Shown here in pieces: positions 27,949-38,159 of a DNA stretch of 64,000 nucleotides. Positions within the stretch are counted from its first letter, which is position 1. Every line of letters starts with the position of its first letter. Source of the stretch: Thioclava sp. SK-1 (GTDB lineage: Bacteria; Pseudomonadota; Alphaproteobacteria; Rhodobacterales; Rhodobacteraceae); NCBI RefSeq assembly GCF_001705665.1, contig NZ_MDHA01000044.1, positions 186,001-250,000 on the forward strand, in the 5' to 3' direction. A program made the translations under genes and the position numbers. The notes beneath the pieces were generated by a model. That model worked only from the letters and a program-made list of their open reading frames with translations, ran no database searches and had not been told where the DNA came from.

Positions 27949-27988
27949 GGGTTACAAAACCGTCATCCCTGCCTCAAGGAACTGTAAC
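27949..27988 (+). promoter_or_regulatory. Candidate PhoB box array upstream of ugpB
   Basis: Four 7-mers at 11-bp spacing, GGGTTAC (27949), CCGTCAT (27960), GCCTCAA (27971) and CTGTAAC (27982), resemble the PhoB half-site CTGTCAT/CTGTAAC; the second and fourth match best. The 11-bp phase is the Pho-box repeat. ugp operons are PhoB targets in E. coli and rhizobia, which supports the idea, but two of the four units are poor. Confidence 0.4.
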
Positions 27989-28038
27989 ATTCCCCCCGTA
28001 GCCCTCGGCGCAATCAAAATCCTTTAGGGACCTGGGAC

Positions 28039-29331
28039 ATGTTCACAAAAACGACGACGGCATTGGCACTGAGCCTGACAGCCTCCAGCGCAATGGCCAC
28101 CGATATCAGCTGGTGGCACGGCATGAGCGGCCGCAACGGCGAGGTCATCAATGAAATCTCGCAACAGTTCAACGACGCGCAAGATAGCTGCAATCTGACC
28201 CCGATCTCTAAGGGCACTTATGAAGAGGCACTGTCTTCGGGTATCGCGGCCTTCCGCGCGGGTGAACAGCCCAATATTTTGCAGGTGTTTGACGCAGGCT
28301 CCGCCACGATCATCGCGGCCCAAGGCGCAACAATCCCCGCCGAGGACCTGATTACCGGTGCAGGCGAAGCGTTCAACCGCGAAGATTTCATCGCGGGCGT
28401 GCGGAATTTCTACGCCGACAGCGCGGGCAAATTCATCGGCATGCCGTTCAATTCTTCTGCGCCGATCATGTATTACAACACCCAAGCCTTTGAGGCCGCA
28501 GGCGTTGAGCCACCCAAAACATGGGAGGAATTTGAACAGGTAGCGCCCAAGCTGAAAGAGGCCGGCTATCTGCCCATGACCGCGTCGCAGCTGACATGGA
28601 TGATGGTGGAGAATTTCAAATCCCGCAACAACCAGCAATTTGCCACCAATAACAATGGCTATGACTCCGCTGAAGGCACGGAAATGATCGTGTCCGATGA
28701 GAACACAGAAATGATGTTCCACAAGCTGAAAGACTGGGCTGACGCTGGGTTGTATGGCTTTTACGGTGCTGGCTGGGCGGACAATTTGAAACCGTTCGAA
28801 GAAGGCAAAGCCGCGATGTGGATCGGGTCCTCTGGCAGCTTTGGCGGTTTGCAAAAATCGGCCAATTTTGAGTTTGGCGCGGATTTCATGCCTTATTGGG
28901 ATGCGATTGAAGGCGCAGGCACCCAAAGTTTCATCGGTGGCGCGGCGCTGTTCGCAATGGCGGGAAAACCTGATGCCGAAAACGCTTGCACGGCGCAGTT
29001 TTTCACCTTTCTGACGGCGCCCGAAACTCAGGTATATTGGCACAAGAACACCGGCTATGTGCCAATTACCGAAGCGGCCTATGAGCTGGCGAAGTCCGAA
29101 GGCTATTACGACGAACAGCCCGTCGCCGAAGTGGGTATCCAGCAGCTGATGTTGCCTGGTGGTGAGTGGTCGAAAGGCTACCGCATGGGCTTTTACCCGC
29201 AGATCCGCTCGGTGATGGAGCGCGAATTCAACCGCATCTTCTCCAATGAGACCACAGTCGAAGACGCGTTTGACACGATCGAGACCGAGGGCAACGCCCT
29301 GTTGGCGCGTTTCGCAAAATCCGCAAGCTAA
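28039..29331 (+). CDS. ugpB: sn-glycerol-3-phosphate ABC transporter, binding protein
   Basis: A 430-residue periplasmic protein with a Sec signal peptide (cleavage near SSAMA-TDI, about residue 20). The mature start DISWWHGMSGRNGEVINEI, then SKGTYEEALSSGIAAFRAGE and NILQVFDAGSATI, are characteristic of UgpB. UgpB binds glycerol-3-phosphate and glycerophosphodiesters as phosphorus or carbon sources. It heads ugpBAEC, and a perfect hairpin separates it from ugpA. Confidence 0.95.
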   Translation: MFTKTTTALALSLTASSAMATDISWWHGMSGRNGEVINEISQQFNDAQDSCNLTPISKGTYEEALSSGIAAFRAGEQPNILQVFDAGSATIIAAQGATIPAEDLITGAGEAFNREDFIAGVRNFYADSAGKFIGMPFNSSAPIMYYNTQAFEAAGVEPPKTWEEFEQVAPKLKEAGYLPMTASQLTWMMVENFKSRNNQQFATNNNGYDSAEGTEMIVSDENTEMMFHKLKDWADAGLYGFYGAGWADNLKPFEEGKAAMWIGSSGSFGGLQKSANFEFGADFMPYWDAIEGAGTQSFIGGAALFAMAGKPDAENACTAQFFTFLTAPETQVYWHKNTGYVPITEAAYELAKSEGYYDEQPVAEVGIQQLMLPGGEWSKGYRMGFYPQIRSVMEREFNRIFSNETTVEDAFDTIETEGNALLARFAKSAS

Positions 29332-29351
29332 CACCGCTTTGCCCTATCGAC

Positions 29352-29380
29352 GACGTCCCGGACGCCCTGTCCGGGACGTC
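29352..29380 (+). repeat. 12-bp perfect hairpin between ugpB and ugpA
   Basis: GACGTCCCGGAC (29352-29363) pairs perfectly with GTCCGGGACGTC (29369-29380) around a 5-nt loop. It lies 20 bp past the ugpB stop. There is no long T-run, so it most likely stabilises the ugpB message or partly attenuates read-through, giving more binding protein than permease. Confidence 0.75.
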
Positions 29381-29435
29381 TTCATTCCACCGCACCCGGT
29401 CGTGCACCGGGGCCTGATCAGCAGGATACACTTCG

Positions 29436-30404
29436 GTGACAGATGCCTTGACGACGAATGGGGCGCCAAAAACCATGCGCGACCGACTGCGCCTGTGGTG
29501 GCGCGCCGAACCCGCCCATCCGATGAAACGCGCCCAGTTCAACGCACCGCTTGCGCCATGGCTATTTGTTTTGCCGCAGATCGCGGTCGTGGTGGTCTTC
29601 TTCTATTGGCCTGCGATACAGGCCGTTACATCCTCGTTTTATATCGAGGATCCGTTTGGCTTTGGCGCGACCTTTGTCGGGCTAGAGAATTACAAAACTG
29701 CGCTCGATAGCACGCAATATGCCAGCACGGCAGCCTTTACCGCGTTTTTCTGTGTGGTCGTGACCACGCTGGCCCTGGGGTTTGGGCTATTACTGGCGGT
29801 GAAGGCCGATAAGGTCATTCGCGGGGCGCATAGCTATAAAACGCTGCTGATCGCGGTCTATGCCATCGCCCCGCCCGTGGCCGGGCTTATTGGCATGATG
29901 TTTTTTGACATGCATATCGGTCCATTCACCGAAATCGCGGCCTGGTTTGGATATGAGCTGAAAGTCGGGGTGAATTACTGGGATACGGTCGTGGCCTTGG
30001 TCACGATCGCGGTGTGGAAGCAAATCCCCTATAATTTCATTTTTTTTCTGTCAGGTATGCAATCCATCCCCGCGTCGGTGCGTGAAGCCGCGTTGATCGA
30101 TGCGCGGTCCGGGTGGCGCAGGTTTTGCGATGTGACTTTGCCCTTGCTGGCGCCGACAGCGTTTTTCCTGCTGATCATCAACATCACCTATACGATGTTT
30201 GACACATTCCCGATCATTGATGTGATTGTAAAAGATAAGCCTGCCAATAACCCGATGACCCTTGTCTACAAGGTCTATCTGGACGGGTTCAAAGGCAATG
30301 ACATCGGCGGATCTTCAGCACAATCCGTGATTTTGATGATCGTCGTGGCGGTGCTGACGGTGGTTCAGTTCCGCTTTCTTGAACGTCGCGTTCATTACGG
30401 GTGA
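29436..30404 (+). CDS. ugpA: sn-glycerol-3-phosphate ABC transporter permease
   Basis: A 322-residue permease with six hydrophobic helices. Matches to UgpA are WLFVLPQIAVVVVFFYWPA, DPFGFGATFVGLENYKTAL and the permease EAA loop EAALIDARSGWRRFCDVTLP (about residue 230). The start is GTG 29436 with AGGA upstream; later ATGs (29475 and 29523) have poor ribosome sites. It pairs with UgpE. Confidence 0.93.
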   Translation: MTDALTTNGAPKTMRDRLRLWWRAEPAHPMKRAQFNAPLAPWLFVLPQIAVVVVFFYWPAIQAVTSSFYIEDPFGFGATFVGLENYKTALDSTQYASTAAFTAFFCVVVTTLALGFGLLLAVKADKVIRGAHSYKTLLIAVYAIAPPVAGLIGMMFFDMHIGPFTEIAAWFGYELKVGVNYWDTVVALVTIAVWKQIPYNFIFFLSGMQSIPASVREAALIDARSGWRRFCDVTLPLLAPTAFFLLIINITYTMFDTFPIIDVIVKDKPANNPMTLVYKVYLDGFKGNDIGGSSAQSVILMIVVAVLTVVQFRFLERRVHYG

Positions 30405-30407
30405 GCT

Positions 30408-31250
30408 ATGCAAAAGATGAAACCATTTGACCATCTGGTCCTGATCCTTGGCGTGATCTTCCTGTGCCTGCCTGTTGTGATGGCGCTGATGTCATCAACC
30501 CATGCGGCCATCGACATTCACACCAATGGATTATCGCTGCTGCCCGGGGGTGACGCCATGGCCACCTATGGCAAGGTGCTGACCCATCGCGGCGGGTTCA
30601 CCGGGGATGTGACCGGCCTGCTGATGCTGCGCAATTCGCTAATCCTTGGCCTGGGCTTTGCAATCGGAAAAATTGTGCTGTCCATGATGGCGGCCTATGC
30701 GCTGGTCTATTTCCGTTTTCGCTTTGCGACGGCGCTGTTTTGGATGATTTTCACCACGCTGTTGCTGCCACTGGAGGTGCGCATCATGCCCTCTTATCAG
30801 GTAATGGCACAGCTGCATTTGCTTAACACTTATTCGGGGTTGATCATCCCTTTGCTGGCCTCTGCCACTGGGACATTCTTTTTCCGACAGTTTTTTCGCT
30901 CAGTCCCTGATGAGCTGCTAGAGGCAGCACGGATCGACGGGGCCGGACCGGTGAAATTCTTCATCGACATTTTGATCCCCTTATCGAAAACCATGATGTC
31001 GGCGATCTTCATCATTATGTTCATCTATGGTTGGAACCAATATCTGTGGCCGCTGCTGATGACCACGGATGAAAGCTTCTACACGTTGATGCGCGGCATC
31101 AAATCGATCCTGCAGGTGTGGATCGGCAGTCAAATCCCCGACTATAACGAAGCCTTCGCCCTTGCTGTGCTGGCCATGATCCCCCCCGTAGCAGTGGTGG
31201 TGGTCTTTCAGCGCATGTTCATCAAGGGCCTGACGGAAAGCGATAAATAA
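30408..31250 (+). CDS. ugpE: sn-glycerol-3-phosphate ABC transporter permease
   Basis: A 280-residue permease with six hydrophobic helices. The EAA loop [20 protein letters not shown] (about residue 172) is clear and the tail [20 protein letters not shown] is typical of UgpE. It begins three bases after ugpA, and its stop overlaps the ATG of ugpC by one base, so translation is coupled. Confidence 0.94.
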   Translation: MQKMKPFDHLVLILGVIFLCLPVVMALMSSTHAAIDIHTNGLSLLPGGDAMATYGKVLTHRGGFTGDVTGLLMLRNSLILGLGFAIGKIVLSMMAAYALVYFRFRFATALFWMIFTTLLLPLEVRIMPSYQVMAQLHLLNTYSGLIIPLLASATGTFFFRQFFRSVPDELLEAARIDGAGPVKFFIDILIPLSKTMMSAIFIIMFIYGWNQYLWPLLMTTDESFYTLMRGIKSILQVWIGSQIPDYNEAFALAVLAMIPPVAVVVVFQRMFIKGLTESDK

Positions 31251-32329
31251 TGGCACATATCACGTTGAAAGATGTCTCAAAAACCTATTCGGGCAGTGCA
31301 CATTCCGCCGTATCGGGCGTGGATATCGCGATACAGGACGGGGAGTTTATCGTGCTTGTCGGCCCATCGGGCTGCGGCAAATCCACCTTGTTGCGCATGG
31401 TGGCGGGTCTGGAAGCCATCTCGGGCGGTCAGGTCCATATCGGGGACAGATTGGTGAATGATCTGGATCCGGCCGAGCGTGATATCGCGATGGTGTTTCA
31501 AAACTATGCGCTGTATCCGCATATGACGGTGCGCGATAATATGGCCTATGGGCTGAAAAATCGCGGGGCGTCCCGGCAAGAGCTCGCACAGCGCGTGCAA
31601 GAGGCCGCGACCTTGCTGGAGCTTGGCCCCTATCTGGATCGCAAACCACGCGCGCTGTCAGGTGGACAGCGCCAACGGGTGGCAATGGGCCGGGCCATCG
31701 TGCGCCAACCAGCGGCGTTCTTATTCGATGAACCACTGTCGAACCTTGATGCCAAGCTGCGCGTGACGATGCGGATGGAAATTCGCAAATTGCAAAAACG
31801 CCTTGGCACGACCGCCCTCTATGTCACTCATGACCAGCTGGAGGCGATGACGCTGGCGGATCGGTTGGTTGTGTTGAACGGCGGGCAGATAGAACAGATC
31901 GGCGCCCCGCTGGAAGTATATCGCACACCGGCGTCAACCTTTGTGGCCTCGTTCATCGGGGCACCAGCCATGAGCCTGCTGGATGCCCATGTTGAAAGCG
32001 GGCGACTGGTGCTGGCCGGGCACCAGGTGGCACGGGTGCACGCTGGCGACGGGCCGCTGACGCTGGGCTTGCGGGCGGAGGATCTGCGCATTGCACCGCA
32101 AGGCCTGCCAATGGATGTTGAATTCATCGAAGAACTGGGCGCACAGCGCGTGGTCTATGGGTTGGTTGACGGTCAGCGCCTTGCAGTCGTGGAAACGGGC
32201 GCAAAATCGATCAGCCAGCGTGTTCACATCGCCATCGATCCACAACGGCTGCACCTGTTCGACACCGTCTCGGGGCGGCGTAGAGACATTGTTGTGGAAC
32301 AGCAGATCCCGTCCCACGCACACTTGTGA
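31250..32329 (+). CDS. ugpC: sn-glycerol-3-phosphate ABC transporter ATP-binding protein
   Basis: A 359-residue ATPase: Walker [10 protein letters not shown] (about residue 38), signature [14 protein letters not shown] (about 135), Walker [16 protein letters not shown], switch His in [10 protein letters not shown], and a C-terminal TOBE domain (about 240-355). It is of the MalK/UgpC type. Assignment to glycerol-3-phosphate rests on the operon rather than on residues unique to UgpC. Confidence 0.94.
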   Translation: MAHITLKDVSKTYSGSAHSAVSGVDIAIQDGEFIVLVGPSGCGKSTLLRMVAGLEAISGGQVHIGDRLVNDLDPAERDIAMVFQNYALYPHMTVRDNMAYGLKNRGASRQELAQRVQEAATLLELGPYLDRKPRALSGGQRQRVAMGRAIVRQPAAFLFDEPLSNLDAKLRVTMRMEIRKLQKRLGTTALYVTHDQLEAMTLADRLVVLNGGQIEQIGAPLEVYRTPASTFVASFIGAPAMSLLDAHVESGRLVLAGHQVARVHAGDGPLTLGLRAEDLRIAPQGLPMDVEFIEELGAQRVVYGLVDGQRLAVVETGAKSISQRVHIAIDPQRLHLFDTVSGRRRDIVVEQQIPSHAHL

Positions 32330-32381
32330 CTTTGGGGCGGGCTGCGTATCACAGGTGCCACAGCATAAAAAGGGCGGCGCC

Positions 32382-33188
32382 ATGAAAATTGCGACATTCA
32401 ACATCAACGGAATTAAGGCACGCCATGCGGCATTGGTGGATTGGCTGAAAGAGGCCGATCCCGATGTCGCCTTGCTGCAAGAGATCAAATCGATTGATGA
32501 GGGGTTCCCGCGCGAACTGTTCGAAGATCTGGGCTATGCGGTGGAAACCCATGGTCAGAAAAGCTTTAACGGCGTGGCCATCTTATCGAAGCTGCCGCTG
32601 GAGGATGTAACCCGCGGCCTGCCCGGAAATGAGAGTGACGAACAGGCCCGCTGGATTGAGGCCACGGTTGTCGGCGAGCGGGCTGTGCGGCTGTGCGGGC
32701 TGTATCTGCCCAATGGCAACCCGGTGGAATTTGACCCCTCTGGCGCGCCTATCCGCGAGGGAAAATACGGCTATAAGCTGGACTGGATGGACCGGCTGCA
32801 TGCCCGCGCCACACAGTTGCTGCAAAGCGAAGAGCCGGTTGTGATGGCGGGCGATTACAATATCATCCCGCAAGATGAAGATGCCGCCAAGCCAGAAAGC
32901 TGGCGCCGCGATGCTTTGGCCCTGCCTGAAAGCCGGGCCGCGTTCCGACGTGTTTTGAATCTGGGCTTCACCGAAGCCTTTCGCGCCAAAGTGACAGGGC
33001 CGGGGCATTACTCTTTTTGGGATTATCAGGCCGGGGCGTGGCAGCGTAACAACGGGATCCGCATTGATCACCTGCTGCTTAGCCCCCAAGCGGCGGATTT
33101 GCTGCGCAATGTGGAGATTGATAAAGATATCCGCGGGCGTGAAAAGCCTTCGGACCATGTGCCTGTCTGGATTGACCTAGAGGCATGA
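32382..33188 (+). CDS. xthA: Exodeoxyribonuclease III
   Basis: A 268-residue AP endonuclease/3'-5' exonuclease of the ExoIII family, which cleaves abasic sites and trims 3' ends in base-excision repair. It shows MKIATFNINGIKARH, LLQEIKS (catalytic Glu), LCGLYLPNG, VMAGDYNIIP (Asp/Asn), RIDHLLLS and the C-terminal SDHVPVW. The ATG at 32382 is used; the frame extends back into ugpC, but that part is not family sequence. AGGGCGG lies upstream. Confidence 0.95.
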   Translation: MKIATFNINGIKARHAALVDWLKEADPDVALLQEIKSIDEGFPRELFEDLGYAVETHGQKSFNGVAILSKLPLEDVTRGLPGNESDEQARWIEATVVGERAVRLCGLYLPNGNPVEFDPSGAPIREGKYGYKLDWMDRLHARATQLLQSEEPVVMAGDYNIIPQDEDAAKPESWRRDALALPESRAAFRRVLNLGFTEAFRAKVTGPGHYSFWDYQAGAWQRNNGIRIDHLLLSPQAADLLRNVEIDKDIRGREKPSDHVPVWIDLEA

Positions 33189-33273
33189 TCGGCGCGTTTT
33201 AATACATTTGCAGCGCATGACATCTTGCGCCCGGACGCGGCTTCATGCTGATTTGGCGAAAAGACGCGAGGAC

Positions 33274-34473
33274 ATGATGACCACCGACCCAGTTTTGCCT
33301 GCACCGCTATCGCCCGCTATGGCGGTGACATTCGCCCCCCCCGTGATGGAGGCGCGGCGATGGCTGGACGGGGTGACATTTGCGCCTGATCGCCCGTTGA
33401 TCAACGTATCCCAAGCTGCCCCCGTGGATCCGCCCCCCGTCGGCCTGCGCCAAGCAATTGCGCAGGCCTGTCTGGACGATCCGGCCGCCCATTTATATGG
33501 GCCGGTGCTGGGCCTGCCCGCCTTGCGCACCGAGGTCGCCCAGCAATGGAGCACAGCCTATCACGGTACGGTACATGAAGATCAGGTGGCAATCACACAA
33601 GGCTGCAATCAGGCCTTTTGCGCCGTTCTGTCGACATTGACCGCACCCGGAGATGAGGTGATTTTACCAACCCCATGGTATTTCAATCATAAAATGTGGC
33701 TGGATATGGCATCCATCCGTGCGGTTGGTCTGGCGACAGGACCTGATCTTTTGCCCGACCCACAGGCCGCAGCCGCCCTGATCACCGATAGAACCCGCGC
33801 AATTGTCTTGGTCAGCCCGAACAATCCGGGTGGTGTAGAATATCCGGCCGATCTGATGCGGGCATTTTACGAATTGGCCAAGGCGCGTGGCATCGCGCTG
33901 ATTGTGGATGAGACATATCGCGATTTTGACAGCCGCACCGGCGCGCCGCATGATCTGTTTGCCGATCCGGACTGGGATCAGACCTTGATTCAGCTGTATT
34001 CTTTTTCCAAAGCCTATCGTTTGACAGGCCACCGGGTGGGCGCGGCCGTGGCCTCGGTCGCGCGTTTGGCGCAGGTAGAGAAATTTTTGGACACGGTTGC
34101 GATCTGCCCCGGTCAGCTGGGCCAGATCGGCGCGCTATGGGGCATGCGCAACCTGTCGCAATGGGTGGCCCAAGAACGCGATGAAATCCTGATGCGTCGC
34201 GCGGCGATGCAGGCCGGATTTGCCGGGCTAGAGGGATGGAAATTGTTGGGATTAGGGGCATATTTCGCCTATGTCGAACATTGCGCCGATGATCCCTCAC
34301 CAATATTTGCGCAGCGTCTGGTCCGCGATGCAGGCGTTTTGCTTTTGCCCGGCACCATGTTCATGCCCGATGACGATGCCCGCGGCCAACGCCAGTTGCG
34401 CATCGCATTTGCCAATGTGGATACAACCGGCATCGCATTGTTGATGGACCGCCTGCGCACCGTCACACCCTGA
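33274..34473 (+). CDS. Class I/II PLP-dependent aminotransferase
   Basis: A 399-residue aminotransferase of fold type I. It shows YGPVLGLPALRTEVAQQW, SPNNPGGVEYP (Asn of the PLP pocket), IVDETYRDF and the PLP lysine in YSFSKAYRLTGHRVG (about residue 245). GAGGAC precedes ATG 33274; a second ATG follows at once. The substrate cannot be told; the family includes aspartate and aromatic transaminases. Confidence 0.88.
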   Translation: MMTTDPVLPAPLSPAMAVTFAPPVMEARRWLDGVTFAPDRPLINVSQAAPVDPPPVGLRQAIAQACLDDPAAHLYGPVLGLPALRTEVAQQWSTAYHGTVHEDQVAITQGCNQAFCAVLSTLTAPGDEVILPTPWYFNHKMWLDMASIRAVGLATGPDLLPDPQAAAALITDRTRAIVLVSPNNPGGVEYPADLMRAFYELAKARGIALIVDETYRDFDSRTGAPHDLFADPDWDQTLIQLYSFSKAYRLTGHRVGAAVASVARLAQVEKFLDTVAICPGQLGQIGALWGMRNLSQWVAQERDEILMRRAAMQAGFAGLEGWKLLGLGAYFAYVEHCADDPSPIFAQRLVRDAGVLLLPGTMFMPDDDARGQRQLRIAFANVDTTGIALLMDRLRTVTP

Positions 34474-34564
34474 GCGCGTGTCATGCCTTGCCCGCAAGGT
34501 TTCAAACCCCTAAACAGCTTGCGACAATTGCAAGAACACGCCGCATTCGGCGGGAGGACGTCTT

Positions 34565-36415
34565 ATGGCTAACAAGCTGCGCAGCCACGGCAAGAACATG
34601 GTCGTTTGGGTCCTGTTGGGCCTATTGATCCTTGGGCTTGGTGGATTTTCGGTCACGAATTTCGCCGGTGGCAATCAAGATATCGGCACGGTGGGCGACA
34701 CCGAGATTTCGATGAACGATTACGCCCGCACATTGCAACAAGAGCAACAGGCGATGGCCGCGCAATTTGGCCAGCCGATTTCGATGCAACAAGCGCAAGC
34801 GCTGGGTCTGACGACCCGTGTGCAAGGCCAGCTGTTCGGTCAGGCAGCAATTTCAGAGCAGGCCCGTCAGATCGGCGTGTCGGTTGGGGATATGACCTTG
34901 AACCGGCAGATCACTCAGGCGCCGGCGTTTCAGGGTCTGGACGGCAGCTTCGACCGCGAGGCCTACCGTATGGCGCTAAGCAACCAAGGCTATCAGGAAT
35001 CGCAATTTGAGGCGCAGATGCGTGGCGATATTGCGCGCTCTATCTTGCAATCAGCTGTTGTGACCGGCGTCGATGCGCCACAAGCCGAAGTGGACGCCTA
35101 TGCGGCCTATATCTCGGAAACCCGCAATGTAGCTTATGCGGAAATCGAAGAAGCGGATCTGTTGGAGCCTTTGGCCCAGCCTACCGACGCACAGTTGCAA
35201 GACTGGCATAAGACGCATTCAGATCGTTTCATGTCGCCCGAAACCCGTCAGATTTCTTATGTCTGGCTGGATCCTTCGATGTTGGTCGATACCGTCGATG
35301 TCACCGATGACGAATTGCAGCAGGCCTATGCCGCGCGTGCCGATCAATATGACCAGCCAGAGCGCCGACTGGTAGAACGTCTGGTCTACCCGTCCTTGGA
35401 GGAGGCAACCGCCGCCAAAGCGCGTCTGGACGCCGGAGAGGCCGATTTCGCAACCCTCGCGCAAGAGCGCGGCTTGGATCTGTCCGATCTGGATCTGGGC
35501 GATGTGACGAAGGCAGAATTGGGCACCGCAGGGGATGCGATTTTCGCGTTGACGGAAAACGGTGTCGTTGGCCCGATTGAGACCGATTTCGGCCCTGCCC
35601 TGTTCCGGATGAATGGCGTGCTGGAGGCGCAGCAAACTCCGTTTGACGAGGTCGAGCCAGAGCTGCGGCAGGAAATTGGCCTGGACCGGGCGCGTCGGGT
35701 CATTCAAAACCAAACCGACAGCCTGAATGATCTGATCGCGGGCGGCGCCACCTTGGAAGAGGTTGCTGATGAAAGCCAGATGGAGCTGGGGTCGCTGTCC
35801 TACAGTGGGGATTCCGACACGGATATCGCGGGCTACGAGGCCTTCCGCAGTGCCGCCATGGCTGTCACCGCCAATGATTTCCCCGAGCTGCAAGAGCTGG
35901 AAGACGGTGGCGTTTTTGCGCTGCGCCTGGACGGCATCACCGAAGCAGCGGTAATCCCCTTCGCGCAGGCGCGCGATGCCGTTGCGGCCGATTGGCGCCA
36001 AGAGACGCTGACCACAGCGCTGGCTGCCCGTGCGCAGCAGGTGGCCGCAGCCGTCAATGACGGCGCGACATTGTCTTCCACCGGTGTGTTGACCACTGAC
36101 GTCAGTGACCTGCCCCGCGGTGGCTATCTGGACGGTATGCCCGGTGATCTGGTGGTCGCAGCCTTTGCCACGCCTGAAGGTCAAGCCAAGGACCTGACCG
36201 CCGAAGGCCGGGTTTTCGTCGTGCAGCCCACAGCGGTAATCGCAGCGGACCCTGCCGATGACAGCCTTGCGCAGCTGCGCGGGCAAATCGCCACCCAATT
36301 GTCGCAAACCCTGGCCAATGACATGTTAGACCTTTACGCCCGTGCCGCACAGGCCGAAGCCGGTCTGACGATTGATCAGGCGGCGATCCGCGCTGTTGAA
36401 GCGCAAATGCAATAA
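34565..36415 (+). CDS. PpiD-like periplasmic peptidyl-prolyl isomerase/chaperone
   Basis: A 616-residue membrane-anchored chaperone. One N-terminal helix (about residues 13-33, VVWVLLGLLILGLGGFSV) is followed by a SurA-N-like domain (IGTVGDTEISMNDYARTLQQ) and a parvulin-type PPIC region (about 245-375; AAKARLDAGEADFATLAQE, TENGVVGPIETDFGPALFRM). The rest is helical periplasmic sequence. PpiD assists outer-membrane and exported proteins at the Sec exit. trpE follows after 20 bp and is probably cotranscribed, an arrangement I have seen in other alphaproteobacteria. Confidence 0.9.
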   Translation: MANKLRSHGKNMVVWVLLGLLILGLGGFSVTNFAGGNQDIGTVGDTEISMNDYARTLQQEQQAMAAQFGQPISMQQAQALGLTTRVQGQLFGQAAISEQARQIGVSVGDMTLNRQITQAPAFQGLDGSFDREAYRMALSNQGYQESQFEAQMRGDIARSILQSAVVTGVDAPQAEVDAYAAYISETRNVAYAEIEEADLLEPLAQPTDAQLQDWHKTHSDRFMSPETRQISYVWLDPSMLVDTVDVTDDELQQAYAARADQYDQPERRLVERLVYPSLEEATAAKARLDAGEADFATLAQERGLDLSDLDLGDVTKAELGTAGDAIFALTENGVVGPIETDFGPALFRMNGVLEAQQTPFDEVEPELRQEIGLDRARRVIQNQTDSLNDLIAGGATLEEVADESQMELGSLSYSGDSDTDIAGYEAFRSAAMAVTANDFPELQELEDGGVFALRLDGITEAAVIPFAQARDAVAADWRQETLTTALAARAQQVAAAVNDGATLSSTGVLTTDVSDLPRGGYLDGMPGDLVVAAFATPEGQAKDLTAEGRVFVVQPTAVIAADPADDSLAQLRGQIATQLSQTLANDMLDLYARAAQAEAGLTIDQAAIRAVEAQMQ

Positions 36416-36435
36416 CGACCCACCGGGAGGCTATT

Positions 36436-37944
36436 ATGGTTGCTCTGTCACCGTCAGTTGACGCGTTCAAGGCCGCATGGGATCGTGGCGAAAACCAACT
36501 GGTCTATGCCCGGTTGGCCGCGGATCTGGACACGCCTGTCTCGGTCATGTTGAAACTGGCCGATGCGTCTAAAAACAGCTTTATGCTGGAATCTGTGACC
36601 GGGGGGGAAACCCGCGGCCGCTATTCCATGATCGGGATGAAGCCGGATGTGATATGGCAATGTCACGGTGAAAAGGCGCAGATCAATCGCTCGGCCCGGT
36701 TTGAAGACAGCTTTACCCCCTGCGAGGAGGCGCCGCTGGACAGTCTGCGTGCCCTGATCGCGGAAAGCCGGATGGAGATGCCTGATGACCTGCCAGCAGC
36801 GGCCTGCGGCTTGTTTGGCTATCTGGGCTATGACACCATCCGCTTGGTCGAACATTTGCCCAATGTGAACCCGGATCCGCTGGGTGTGCCCGACGCGGTG
36901 TTGATGCGCCCGTCGGTCGTTGCCGTGTTGGATTCTGTTAAAGGCGAAGTGATCCTATGCGCCCCCGCTTGGGTAAATAGTGGGATGTCCGCCAAGGCCG
37001 CCTATGCGCAGGCCGCTGAACGGGTGATGGATGCGCTGCGCGATCTGGACCGCGCGCCAAGCCAATCACGCGAGATGGGCGAAGCCATGAAAGTGGGTGA
37101 AATGCGATCGAATTTCACCCATGAGGGCTATATCGCAGCAGTCGAAAAGGCGAAGGAATATATCCGCGCTGGCGATATTTTTCAGGTGGTTCCGGCGCAA
37201 CGCTGGGCGGCGGATTTTCCGTTGCCGCCCTTCGCGCTGTATCGTTCTTTGCGGCGCACCAACCCGTCACCCTTTATGTTCTTCCTGAATTTTGGTGCGT
37301 TCCAGATCGTGGGTGCAAGCCCAGAGATCCTGGTGCGGGTCCGCGACGGTGAGGTGACAATCCGCCCCATCGCCGGCACGCGTCCACGCGGCGCAACGCC
37401 AGAAGAAGATCACGCCCTGGAAGAAGATCTGTTGGCCGATAAGAAAGAACTGGCAGAGCATTTGATGCTGTTGGATTTGGGGCGCAATGATGTGGGCCGG
37501 GTGGCGAAAATTGGCACGGTGCGCCCGACTGAGAAATTCATTATCGAACGCTACAGCCATGTCATGCATATCGTGTCCAATGTTGTGGGGGAATTGTCTG
37601 ACGAGCATGACGCGCTGTCGGCATTGCTGGCCGGGCTGCCTGCAGGCACGGTGTCAGGCGCGCCCAAGGTCCGTGCTATGGAAATCATTGACGAGCTGGA
37701 ACCTGAAAAGCGCGGCATCTATGGCGGCGGCGTAGGGTATTTCGCGGCCAATGGCGAAATGGACATGTGTATCGCGCTGCGCACCGCGGTAGTAAAAGAC
37801 AAAACGCTGTATATTCAGGCCGGTGGTGGCGTGGTCTATGACAGTGACCCGGAGTCAGAATTTCAGGAAACGGTCAATAAATCCAAAGCATTGCGCAAGG
37901 CGGCCGAAGATGCCGGCCTGTTCACGCGTCACGGCAATAGTTGA
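36436..37944 (+). CDS. trpE: Anthranilate synthase component I
   Basis: Makes anthranilate from chorismate and glutamine-derived ammonia, the first step of tryptophan synthesis. It is 502 residues. The N-terminal domain carries the LLES-like feedback region (SFMLESVTGGETRGRYSMIG). The chorismate-binding domain has FQVVPAQRW, IAGTRPRGATPEED, LDLGRNDVGRV and GGGVGYF. GGGAGG precedes the ATG. The trpG partner is not in the 215 bp that follow, which hold no gene. Confidence 0.96.
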   Translation: MVALSPSVDAFKAAWDRGENQLVYARLAADLDTPVSVMLKLADASKNSFMLESVTGGETRGRYSMIGMKPDVIWQCHGEKAQINRSARFEDSFTPCEEAPLDSLRALIAESRMEMPDDLPAAACGLFGYLGYDTIRLVEHLPNVNPDPLGVPDAVLMRPSVVAVLDSVKGEVILCAPAWVNSGMSAKAAYAQAAERVMDALRDLDRAPSQSREMGEAMKVGEMRSNFTHEGYIAAVEKAKEYIRAGDIFQVVPAQRWAADFPLPPFALYRSLRRTNPSPFMFFLNFGAFQIVGASPEILVRVRDGEVTIRPIAGTRPRGATPEEDHALEEDLLADKKELAEHLMLLDLGRNDVGRVAKIGTVRPTEKFIIERYSHVMHIVSNVVGELSDEHDALSALLAGLPAGTVSGAPKVRAMEIIDELEPEKRGIYGGGVGYFAANGEMDMCIALRTAVVKDKTLYIQAGGGVVYDSDPESEFQETVNKSKALRKAAEDAGLFTRHGNS

Positions 37945-38159
37945 TCAAAACGGCTTAAATTCCCCGCGCGCAGCAACTGTGTCAAAGCGTGCGGGGGGCA
38001 CAGGCACCCACTGGGCTTGCAGTCACGTTTTACAGCAGCGGGCCGCGCTGCCTGTCCGGGTGGTATCGGCAGTCAGGATCACGCCTAGTGCATATCAGCC
38101 TGCTGACTGAAGACTGTGTCGGACCTGATTGTTGCCGTCAGGGGACGCCTACCGGCGCA

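Noticed and set aside
28024-29334. 436-residue open frame on the minus strand
   Set aside because: It is the exact antisense of ugpB, whose product has clear UgpB motifs and a signal peptide; the antisense product shows no domain and no ribosome site.
35219-36307. 362-residue open frame on the minus strand
   Set aside because: Antisense of the PpiD-like gene in GC-rich DNA; composition is that of a shadow frame.
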